Shown: piece by piece, positions 1 through 5,631 of the stretch
How positions within the stretch are numbered: position 1 is the first letter of the stretch
Layout: every line of letters begins with the position of its first letter
DNA from: Bacteroidota bacterium
GTDB lineage: Bacteria > Bacteroidota > Rhodothermia > Rhodothermales > Bin80
Direction of reading: 5' to 3'
DNA length: 5,631 bases
Assembly (NCBI GenBank): GCA_026702635.1
Contig: JAPPBZ010000122.1
Span: 1-5,631, forward strand
Made by a program: the position numbers and the translations under genes
The notes under the pieces: generated by a model
Database searches by the model: none
The model's input: only the letters and a program-made list of their open reading frames with translations
Told to the model about the DNA's origin: nothing

Positions 1-813
1 GTAGAGCTCGTCCGGGAGACATCCAAGCCGGTATTTGATTTTATTGACCGTAATCTAAATACCCCTTTCTTCCTGTGGTATGGGCCCTCCCTGCCGCATG
101 TTCCTCTGAATCCCCCTGAAGAATATTATTCTTGGTATAGGGATACCAATCTGTCTGAGTCAGCCAAGGAGTATTACGGCAATTGCACATGGTTTGATGC
201 CGGAGTAGGAGACTTGTTGAACCATCTGGAAATGCGCGGGCTTCTTTCAAACACGTTGATCGTATATGTGAACGACAATGGTTGGGAACAGCCCCCCTTT
301 GAAGAATACAAGGATGTACCCATACTCTACAATAATGGCGGTCCCAACGGAAAGCTGTCATTACATGATCAGGCTTTTCGAACCCCGATAATTTTCAATT
401 GGCCGGGTGTGATCGATGCTGCCGTTTTTGATGACGTACTTGTAAGCAGTGCGGATCTGGTGCCAACGCTGTTGGATTATGCTGGCATAGAAATACCGAA
501 GTACCTGCCAGGGGTATCCCTGCGTCCGGCGATTGAAGGTCGAGGCAGCATCCAGAGAGATGCTTTGATTGGACGGGTAACGCAAATGCGATCTGAGACC
601 GATCCAATGGGCAAGCGTCAAACGGGGTACTACGTTCGTACGCGCCAGTGGCATTTCACCTCTACGGAAGGAGAGGTCAGGCTCTTTAATGTGGAGAAAA
701 ATCCGTTTGAAGATGTTAGCGCGGATCACCCGGAATTGATTTCAGGGTTTCTGGAGCAGATTGAAGACTGGAAGAAAGAGTTCAGTTCTCCTATTCTAGA
801 TCCCAGTCTTTAA
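1..813 (+). CDS. Sulfatase, C-terminal part (5'-truncated by window edge)
   Basis: The frame is open from base 1 and ends at TAA 811-813, giving 270 residues, roughly the second half of a 450-550 residue arylsulfatase-type enzyme (alkaline phosphatase fold, hydrolysis of sulfate esters). Seen in the sequence, counting from the first codon in the window: PFFLWYGP (22-29) followed by LPHVP (31-35), matching the conserved PHxP stretch; NDNG (91-94), the counterpart of the metal-binding Asp-Asn in SDNG; GGPNGK (113-118), whose Lys is the usual sulfate-contacting lysine; and FRTPIIFNWPG (126-136), matching the family's R-x-P-x-I-x-x-W-P-G. The typical VSSADLVPTLLDYAGI stretch follows at 148-163. 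The formylglycine motif (C/S-x-P/A-x-R) and any signal peptide lie upstream, outside the window, so the substrate, the cellular location and the Cys- or Ser-type cannot be stated. An internal TTG at 214 is not a real start, because conserved sulfatase sequence precedes it. The last seven or so codons overlap the ispG relic on the other strand. The family call is firm; the substrate is unknown. Confidence 0.9.
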   Translation, partial: VELVRETSKPVFDFIDRNLNTPFFLWYGPSLPHVPLNPPEEYYSWYRDTNLSESAKEYYGNCTWFDAGVGDLLNHLEMRGLLSNTLIVYVNDNGWEQPPFEEYKDVPILYNNGGPNGKLSLHDQAFRTPIIFNWPGVIDAAVFDDVLVSSADLVPTLLDYAGIEIPKYLPGVSLRPAIEGRGSIQRDALIGRVTQMRSETDPMGKRQTGYYVRTRQWHFTSTEGEVRLFNVEKNPFEDVSADHPELISGFLEQIEDWKKEFSSPILDPSL

Positions 814-1030
814 TAGCCTCCAATACCGCCTGTGCAATCTGAGCTTCGGGTACCGTACCAACGATCTTGCCCTACTTGAACAGGTGTGCTCTTCCGCCCC
901 AAGCGACATGCCAAGATCAATCCCCTGAGCCTCACCGGAGCCGTTGACTGCGCAACTCATCAAGGCCACGGTCAATTCCTTCTTAAAACTTGAATTCCGG
1001 CTTAGCCTGCCGGATAACTTCACTAACCCG
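791..1030 (-). pseudogene. ispG: ispG (gcpE) C-terminal fragment, frameshifted, with an in-frame stop
   Basis: Reading right to left, three pieces together give about 75 residues of the C-terminus of 4-hydroxy-3-methylbut-2-enyl diphosphate synthase (flavodoxin/ferredoxin), a 4Fe-4S enzyme of the MEP pathway. Piece 1 (about 1021-986) reads EVIRQAKPEFKF and then TAA. Piece 2 (about 981-889), in another frame, reads KKELTVALMSCAVNGSGEAQ and then GIDLGMSLG, matching the family's signature CxVNGPGEA, which includes an iron-sulfur cysteine (codon at 954-952). Piece 3 (about 889-791), back in the first frame, reads AHLFK, stop (874-872), GKIVGTVPEAQIAQAVLEAI and then KDWDLE, ending at TAG 793-791. 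Removing one T from the TTTT run near 986-989 and adding one G to the GGGG run near 897-900 restores a single frame, leaving only the internal TAG. The N-terminal 80% of the gene is absent: the thiolase stop (1023-1025) lies at the junction. The longest uninterrupted reading (796-1023) is only 75 codons and is not a gene in its own right. It is a relic, or a real tail damaged by sequencing errors; either way it cannot be functional without the TIM-barrel domain. Confidence 0.82.
985..1014 (-). terminator. Possible weak hairpin terminator after fadA
   Basis: Nine bases after the thiolase stop, the minus strand has TCCGGC, a 7-base loop, then GCCGGA (1014-996), a 6-bp GC-rich stem. A TTTT run follows about seven bases later (986-989) instead of directly adjoining the stem, so this is not a canonical intrinsic terminator. 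It also lies inside the ispG relic and may simply be old coding sequence. It is listed because no better stop signal is visible for the fadN-fadA transcript or for the convergent sulfatase. Confidence 0.22.
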
Positions 1031-2213
1031 AGTTACTCAGGTTCTCGAAGATCGCTGCCGCGCCCATTCCTCCTCCAATGCACATGGTGCATAGCCCGTA
1101 TTGAATACCGCCTCGCTTCATCGCGTGCAGTAGAGTAGCTGTCAACTTCGCTCCGGTGCATCCTAATGGGTGTCCCAAAGCAATTGCTCCTCCTTGCACA
1201 TTTACAATGGACTCGTCCAGGTTTGCTTCCCTGATAACGGCCAAAGCTTGTGCGGCAAACGCTTCGTTCAATTCAATTAATCCAATTTGGTCTAGGCTAA
1301 GACCGGTCTGCTTAAGGACGTTCTTGATAGCCGGTACAGGACCAATCCCCATCAGATCCGGGGCTACGCCGGCCACGGCAAAGCCAACCATACGTGCCAG
1401 TGGCTTCGCACCTATACGCTGAGCCATCCCTTCGGACATCACAACGGTTGCCGCAGCGCCGTCAGACATTTGAGAAGAATTGCCGGCAGTTACACTGCCC
1501 CCACTTCGAAAGACTGGCCTCAAGCGACTAAGTGCTTCCAGGCTCGTATCTGTTCTTGGGCCCTCATCCATGCTGAACTGGTAGCTGACCATTTTGGGAG
1601 TCCCGTTCTGAATGCTGTTTTGCTTTATATCCAGAGGAATAAGTTCCTTTTCAAAAAGGCCTGCCGATTGAGCAGAAAGTGCTCTCTCATGGGATCTCAG
1701 GGCGAAGAGGTCCTGATCTTCACGGGATATATCGTATTTCTGTGCGAGATTTTCTGCTGTATTCCCCATCGAAACATACACTTCGGGCCTTTGCTCAGCT
1801 GTTTCGGGATCTGGCTGAAAATAATATCCACTCATGGGGACGAGGGTCATACTTTCCGAGCCTCCTGCGATAATACACTCGGCCTGTCCCAATCCGATTG
1901 CCTGATTTGCCATCGCGATGGTCTGCAGCCCCGACGAACAGAAACGATTGACGGTGGCTCCCGGCACAGAATCAGGCAGACCTGCCCGGCCAGCGATAAT
2001 GCGACCCACATTCATGCCCTGAGATCCCTCGGGAAAAGCACACCCAATGAGGACATCATCAATTTCTTCTGCGCTAAGATTTGGAGTATGGTTCAAAGCG
2101 GCCCGAACGGCTACTGCACCCATTTCCTCAGGACGCATAAAGCGAAGTGCACCGCGCTTCGCCTTTCCAACTGGCGTGCGCAGACTAGTTACTATAACAG
2201 CTGACGATTGCAT
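1023..2213 (-). CDS. fadA: 3-ketoacyl-CoA thiolase (acetyl-CoA C-acyltransferase)
   Basis: This thiolase cleaves 3-ketoacyl-CoA with CoA to acetyl-CoA and a shortened acyl-CoA, the last step of cytosolic beta-oxidation. From the ATG at 2213 it has 396 residues, normal for a complete thiolase. Seen (numbering from this ATG): the nucleophilic cysteine Cys92 in NRFCSSGLQ, followed by AGGSESMT (116-123); NEAFAAQ (316-322); the active-site histidine His348 in GGAIALGHPLGCTGA (341-355); and the second catalytic cysteine Cys378 in CTMCIGGGMG (375-384). All catalytic residues are intact. An in-frame TTG lies two codons upstream (2219), but the ATG fits the family start (QSSAVIVTSLRTPVGKA) better. There is no clear Shine-Dalgarno before it. 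The start lies 12 bases after the fadN stop, so co-transcription and translational coupling are likely (inference). Downstream, where Bacillus-type operons have fadE, the ispG relic begins at the stop codon. A biosynthetic acetoacetyl-CoA thiolase is the alternative, but pairing with fadN favours beta-oxidation. Confidence 0.95.
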   Translation of the reverse strand: MQSSAVIVTSLRTPVGKAKRGALRFMRPEEMGAVAVRAALNHTPNLSAEEIDDVLIGCAFPEGSQGMNVGRIIAGRAGLPDSVPGATVNRFCSSGLQTIAMANQAIGLGQAECIIAGGSESMTLVPMSGYYFQPDPETAEQRPEVYVSMGNTAENLAQKYDISREDQDLFALRSHERALSAQSAGLFEKELIPLDIKQNSIQNGTPKMVSYQFSMDEGPRTDTSLEALSRLRPVFRSGGSVTAGNSSQMSDGAAATVVMSEGMAQRIGAKPLARMVGFAVAGVAPDLMGIGPVPAIKNVLKQTGLSLDQIGLIELNEAFAAQALAVIREANLDESIVNVQGGAIALGHPLGCTGAKLTATLLHAMKRGGIQYGLCTMCIGGGMGAAAIFENLSNSG

Positions 2214-2225
2214 TTTCAAAATTGC

Positions 2226-4562
2226 TCAGTTGCGGACCGGCCGATTATGTTTCAGTAAACCTGCAATACGCTCCTGTGTCTTCGGTTGTCCCAGAAGACC
2301 GAGAAACACTTCCCGCTCCAGGTCTAATAGATAGGACTCGGATACTTCCTCTGCGCCGCTTAAATCCCCGCCTGTAAACACATACGCCAGTTGCTTTGCC
2401 AGATGCAGGTCATAATCGCTAATGAATCTGCCCTGATGTAACTGGTAAACCGCCGTATTTAACGCTGCCGCCCCAGGACGTCCGAGTACACGAATAGTTT
2501 GGGGCACCGGAGGACGATAACCTTGGGCAGAAAGCCGCAGGACCTCATGTTTTGCTGCGTGAAAACGTCTCGCACTATTCATCACAATACATGCATGATC
2601 AGGAAGAAAGCCCAAATCACGCGCCTCTTCTGCACTGGTGGAAACCGTTGCCTTGGCAACCGCCTCAAAGTACCGCATCACATCAAGCAGCAAGTTACTG
2701 TCATATCCATGATTCTCTCCGCTGGCCTTCGCTGCAAGTCGCATACTTCCTGTACCCGCTGGAATCAGGCCAACCCCCAACTCCACAAGACCGGCATACG
2801 TTTCTGCAGCGGCAACGGGGTTCGCAGAAGACATGATGAGCTCGCATCCTCCGCCAAGTGCTCGTTGATGGGCAGCCACCACCACGGGTTTGCGCGCATA
2901 GTGTACCCGCTGCATTGCCGATTGGAAATGGGCAATATACTGGGCAATCTCCCCAAACTTGCCGGACTGCAGTGCTCCAGCCAATTCTGCCAAGTTGGCT
3001 CCCACAGAAAAGTGATTCCCCTCGTTCCCAATCACCAATCCGCACAAATCTGGACTGTTTTCAACCCGGTCAATCGCCTCCAGCATGCCGCCAATCACCT
3101 TGCCTCCCAGTGTACAGGCCTTGGAGCGGAATTCAAATAACGCAACCCCGTCTCCTAAATCAACTAGTCCTGACTCCTCGTTCGACCACAGGTCTTCTCC
3201 TGAATCCAGCTTGATGGATGCCAAGGAACGCTCTGCGGCGGATACCTTTTGAACTTCATATTCTTTTTGGGCCGGGATATAAACCCCTCGGTCAGTATAG
3301 AAAGATGCATCGCTTGGCATGTCCAACACCCACTTAGGCAGCACGAGCTCCTCCTTGGTCATAGCCTTCCTCACGGTGTCAAACCCAATCGCATCCCATG
3401 TTTCAAATGGCCCCATCTCCCAGCCAAACCCTGAACAGATCGCTTGATCGACGCGTGCCGGGCTATCGGTCACCTCACCGATTCTCCTTGCAGCGTACGC
3501 CATGAGATCAAGCATTGTGGTGCGAAAGAAAGCTCCCGCACGTCCTTCATCTTCAAACAATGCCGAGAGACGCCGATGGAGCGGTCCTGCCGATTTGATT
3601 TTGCGCAGATCTCCGAGATCCAGTTCCGAAGGGTCTTCATATTGCCCCGAAGCGAGATTGAGTGACCGAATTGTGCGGCCTTCCTTCCGGTAAAACCCCG
3701 CTTTGGTCTTTGCTCCCAGTGCTCCTTGACTTACCAATTCTTTCAGTACGGGCGGCACGCTGAAACGCTCTCTGCTTTCGTCCTGAGGAACGCTCTCATA
3801 GAGGTTCGCGCACACAAGCTGCATCACATCCAGCCCAACCAGATCGGCCGTCCTGAATGTGGCTGATTTTGGGCGACCGGCCAGCGGTCCTGTCAGCGTA
3901 TCAATTTCCTCAATCGTGTAGCCTCCGGTGACGAATTGGTTGATCGCTCCCATCATGCCATATATCCCAATCCGATTGGCAATGAAGTAGGGGACATCAT
4001 TGGCCTGTACAACATTCTTGCCTAGGTGGACGCGGGCATACCATGCAATCTTGTCCAGTACTTGGGGGGCTGTGTCGGCATGGGGGATTACTTCAAGGAG
4101 GCTAAGGTACCGTGGCGGATTAAAGAAATGTGTACCCAGAAAACGTTGCCGAAATTCCGGGCTACGCCCCTGAACAAGCGCACGGATCGGGATGCCGCTA
4201 GTGTTAGTGGATACGATATTGTCTTGGCCTGTATGCGCCTCAATCTTTTCCAGCAAGGCCTGTTTGATGTCCAAGCGCTCCACCACGGCTTCAATCACCC
4301 ATTCGACCTCCGAAATTTTCTCCAGGTCATGCTCAATCGTTCCACAGCGAATACGTTGGCTGGTGGCCTTTGTGAAAAACGGACTCGGTTTCAATTTTGA
4401 CGCACCTTTCAGACGCTTTTTGACCAGGGCGCGCGGATCAGAACCTTCTGCGGATAGATCCAAAAGCAGCACTTGGACGCCAGCATTAGCTAGATGAGCT
4501 GCGATCTGAGCTCCCATGGTACCCGCACCAATTACCGCTGCTGTCCTAAACGGCAGACGCAT
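2226..4562 (-). CDS. fadN: Bifunctional 3-hydroxyacyl-CoA dehydrogenase / enoyl-CoA hydratase (FadN type)
   Basis: It hydrates trans-2-enoyl-CoA and oxidises the L-3-hydroxyacyl-CoA with NAD+, the middle two steps of beta-oxidation. From the ATG at 4562 it has 778 residues, close to B. subtilis FadN. The domain order is dehydrogenase first and hydratase second, the reverse of E. coli FadB. Seen (numbering from this ATG): the Rossmann motif GAGTMGAQIAAHLANAG (12-28); STNTSGIPI (118-126); the catalytic His145 in GTHFFNPP with its partner Glu157 in LLEVIP; FIANRIG (193-199); RTADLVGLD (237-245) and KTKAGFYRK (285-293) of the dehydrogenase C-terminal domain; a second, partial C-terminal-type repeat around 340-425; and a crotonase domain at about 465-655. 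The crotonase domain has oxyanion-hole residues in FSVGANLAEL (518-527) and both catalytic glutamates, Glu574 in LGGGCELIM and Glu594 in VELGVGLIP. A helical C-terminal tail follows. An ATG five codons upstream (4577) is possible, but only the 4562 start has a good ribosome-binding site. It forms an operon with fadA. All key residues for both activities are present. Confidence 0.95.
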   Translation of the reverse strand: MRLPFRTAAVIGAGTMGAQIAAHLANAGVQVLLLDLSAEGSDPRALVKKRLKGASKLKPSPFFTKATSQRIRCGTIEHDLEKISEVEWVIEAVVERLDIKQALLEKIEAHTGQDNIVSTNTSGIPIRALVQGRSPEFRQRFLGTHFFNPPRYLSLLEVIPHADTAPQVLDKIAWYARVHLGKNVVQANDVPYFIANRIGIYGMMGAINQFVTGGYTIEEIDTLTGPLAGRPKSATFRTADLVGLDVMQLVCANLYESVPQDESRERFSVPPVLKELVSQGALGAKTKAGFYRKEGRTIRSLNLASGQYEDPSELDLGDLRKIKSAGPLHRRLSALFEDEGRAGAFFRTTMLDLMAYAARRIGEVTDSPARVDQAICSGFGWEMGPFETWDAIGFDTVRKAMTKEELVLPKWVLDMPSDASFYTDRGVYIPAQKEYEVQKVSAAERSLASIKLDSGEDLWSNEESGLVDLGDGVALFEFRSKACTLGGKVIGGMLEAIDRVENSPDLCGLVIGNEGNHFSVGANLAELAGALQSGKFGEIAQYIAHFQSAMQRVHYARKPVVVAAHQRALGGGCELIMSSANPVAAAETYAGLVELGVGLIPAGTGSMRLAAKASGENHGYDSNLLLDVMRYFEAVAKATVSTSAEEARDLGFLPDHACIVMNSARRFHAAKHEVLRLSAQGYRPPVPQTIRVLGRPGAAALNTAVYQLHQGRFISDYDLHLAKQLAYVFTGGDLSGAEEVSESYLLDLEREVFLGLLGQPKTQERIAGLLKHNRPVRN

Positions 4563-4569
4563 AGAATTT

Positions 4570-4575
4570 CTTTCC
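4570..4575 (-). promoter_or_regulatory. Ribosome-binding site deciding the fadN start
   Basis: GGAAAG on the minus strand lies seven bases before the ATG at 4562-4560, a good Shine-Dalgarno and spacing. The alternative ATG at 4577-4575 overlaps this site and is preceded only by AAGAAATCGA. The protein from 4562 starts MRLPFRTAAVIGAG, which also matches where FadN-family proteins normally begin. Confidence 0.55.
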
Positions 4576-4577
4576 AT

Positions 4578-4871
4578 TCGATTTCTTAGCGTTCAAACTC
4601 GGTTAGAACCTTCTGCGTCGCTGCGGTTCCATAAAAATGAAAAAGCCGTGTAACTCTTGCGTTCCCCTTGATAAATTTGGCAGGGTGCCTTTAGGATAGC
4701 AGAGATCTTTCTCGGTTATCTGCGTAACTGAGGCTACAAGGCTGGGTTGGATAACCTCTGTCTGTTTCGGTCTATTCTACACGCCCACGGTGCGAGGCAT
4801 CCAACGGCTGGTGCACTACTGTCCTCAACGTGGTGATCAGGCTGGCTGCCCGACACGAGGTCACTCCCTAA
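4578..4871. other. Intergenic region upstream of fadN
   Basis: These 294 bases separate the DUF4097-like gene from fadN, both on the minus strand, and should hold the fad promoter. I could not pick out a convincing -35/-10 pair or a Bacteroidota-type TTTG/TAnnTTTG promoter. It contains a 22-base palindrome (4711-4732, listed separately) and a 34-codon open stretch without a start codon (4586-4690, minus) ending GTAATQKVLTEFER. No RNA gene, terminator or recognisable protein was found in it on either strand. Confidence 0.5.
4711..4732. promoter_or_regulatory. 22-base imperfect palindrome, candidate operator for fadN-fadA
   Basis: CTCGGTTA, TCTGCG, TAACTGAG: two 8-base arms matching at seven of eight positions around a 6-base centre, about 150 bases upstream of the fadN start. 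Size and symmetry suit a dimeric regulator such as a TetR-family fatty-acid repressor, but no such gene is visible here and the site does not match a fad operator I know. There is no T-run on either side, so it is not an intrinsic terminator. A single chance palindrome of this quality in 300 bases is possible. Confidence 0.3.
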
Positions 4872-5631
4872 TTAATGTCGGCGCAGCGACACATTCCCGA
4901 CTCCGGCAGCCATGACAATTGACGCATTGCCGCCCCCATTGAGTTCGCCGGAAAATGAGTGGGACAGAAGCTTCTTGGAGACCTCAATCGGAAACTCACA
5001 GGTCACCGTCCCCAGACTTGCAGTCCCGCGTACCTCGGCTTGAACATCTTCAGGCAACGAGAGCGATACATTGCCGGCACCTGTGCGCAGTTTACTTTCT
5101 CCTCGGGGTTGTCCCAGCATTTCCACGGTTACATTCCCCGTACCTGCTACCGCATGTAATGCATCAACTTGAGCATAGATGGATAGATTCCCGGCCCCTG
5201 TCACGACATCTGCCTCCTCCAAATTCCCGGAGATCTCAACATTTCCAGCTCCGGATTTTACATCTACCTCACCTTCAATGTCCTCCAGTATGATATTGCC
5301 TGCTCCCGTACGTCCTGTTTTTTCTCCGGTGACTGACGTAATGGTGATATTACCGGCACCTGATTTGAAGTCGACATCGTATTTCTCGGGTACGCGTACG
5401 GTCAGTCGAATTTTAATACCCGAGCCCTTGCGCCATCGCATTTGCCTGCGCTCCTCTTCCACTCTCGACTGAATACTGACATCGTCTCCATCCTTATCAA
5501 ATTCGTAGCGGTGAGCCGATTGGAGAATCCTCTCGGCCTCTTCCGAACTTTCCGCCCGCGCCCGGCGCTCAAGTTCAATCTTCAAGGGTTTCGAACTCGA
5601 GGGCGCGGGTGCGGGCTTCCGCCTCGGCGGT
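4872..5631 (-). CDS. DUF4097-like beta-repeat (GAGN repeat) protein, N-terminus unresolved at window edge
   Basis: The frame ends at TAA 4874-4872 and stays open to the right edge. A TTG at 5585 would give 237 residues, but it has no obvious ribosome-binding site, so the gene probably begins beyond the window. Counting from that TTG: a charged segment (1-55, rich in Glu/Arg) leads into VRVPEKYDVDFKSGAGNITI. GAGN or GTGN then recurs at residues 76, 94, 112, 130 and 148, exactly 18 residues apart, then at 169, with degenerate copies GGGN (217) and GVGN (228). This alternation of glycine turns and short beta strands is typical of the DUF4097/putative adhesin family, which forms a beta-helix-like solenoid. 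Such proteins are usually exported and often sit near anti-sigma or membrane-stress genes; their function is unknown. No signal peptide is visible, as expected if the start is missing. The family call is good and the function open. The upstream in-frame residues are Pro/Ala/Ser-rich (PAPAPSSSKP), possibly a linker or a sign of a frame error. Confidence 0.8.
   Translation of the reverse strand, partial: PPRRKPAPAPSSSKPLKIELERRARAESSEEAERILQSAHRYEFDKDGDDVSIQSRVEEERRQMRWRKGSGIKIRLTVRVPEKYDVDFKSGAGNITITSVTGEKTGRTGAGNIILEDIEGEVDVKSGAGNVEISGNLEEADVVTGAGNLSIYAQVDALHAVAGTGNVTVEMLGQPRGESKLRTGAGNVSLSLPEDVQAEVRGTASLGTVTCEFPIEVSKKLLSHSFSGELNGGGNASIVMAAGVGNVSLRRH

Noticed and set aside
849..859. GGTAC-C-GTACC palindrome
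   Set aside because: It is too short, has no T-run, and is explained by the codons for Gly-Thr-Val-Pro of the ispG relic.
796..1023. Independent 75-residue protein
   Set aside because: Only its middle third is meaningful (IspG signature). The two ends are out-of-frame readings of the same ispG fragment, and it starts at a GTG overlapping the thiolase stop.
1470..2204. 244-codon plus-strand open frame opposite the thiolase
   Set aside because: It lies wholly antisense to an intact thiolase with all catalytic motifs. Its translation has no recognisable domain and an uneven Cys/His/Ser-rich composition typical of shadow frames.
2499..3140. 213-codon plus-strand open frame opposite the hydratase domain of fadN
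   Set aside because: It is antisense to conserved crotonase coding sequence, with no family resemblance or ribosome-binding site.
4714..4756. GGTTATC ... GATAACC inverted repeat as a terminator or riboswitch stem
   Set aside because: Seven-base arms are separated by 29 bases with no T-run and no recognisable aptamer core; the local 22-base palindrome explains the left arm better.
4780..4871. Intrinsic terminator after the DUF4097-like gene
   Set aside because: I searched the first 100 bases after its stop on the minus strand and found no stable stem followed by a T-run.

Overview
The window looks like a piece of a bacterial chromosome of moderate GC content, from a fatty-acid-degrading bacterium that also carries an arylsulfatase-type sulfatase. 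The genes are ordinary housekeeping and accessory types. I see no phage, transposase, CRISPR, rRNA or tRNA signature. The fadN-type beta-oxidation protein (dehydrogenase domain first, hydratase domain second) next to a fadA thiolase is found in Bacillus and also in many Bacteroidota/Rhodothermota-like and other environmental lineages. The sulfatase and the GAGN-repeat (DUF4097-like) protein fit an environmental Gram-negative. The phylum cannot be fixed from the sequence alone.

Layout, left to right. Bases 1-813 (+) are the C-terminal half of a sulfatase whose N-terminus, with the formylglycine site, lies outside the window. Bases 791-1030 (-) hold a degraded fragment of the C-terminus of ispG (isoprenoid MEP pathway), broken by two opposite frame shifts and one in-frame stop. 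Its tail overlaps the sulfatase 3' end and its head abuts the thiolase stop codon. Bases 1023-2213 (-) encode a complete thiolase (fadA) and bases 2226-4562 (-) a complete bifunctional 3-hydroxyacyl-CoA dehydrogenase/enoyl-CoA hydratase (fadN). The two are separated by 12 bases and must form one transcription unit read right to left. Bases 4578-4871 are non-coding as far as I can tell and contain a 22-base palindrome that could be an operator for the fad genes. Bases 4872-5631 (-) are a DUF4097-like beta-repeat protein that runs to the right edge, with its true N-terminus unresolved.

How the parts work together. FadN hydrates trans-2-enoyl-CoA and oxidises the 3-hydroxyacyl-CoA, and FadA cleaves the resulting 3-ketoacyl-CoA with CoA. 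Together they carry the last three steps of each beta-oxidation turn. The acyl-CoA dehydrogenase (fadE) that follows fadA in the Bacillus fadNAE operon is not present; the ispG fragment sits in that place. The sulfatase is convergent and functionally unrelated.

I found no convincing undescribed system. The observations most worth checking are the ispG relic between two intact genes, the sulfatase 3' end that reads into it, and the strict 18-residue GAGN periodicity of the last protein.
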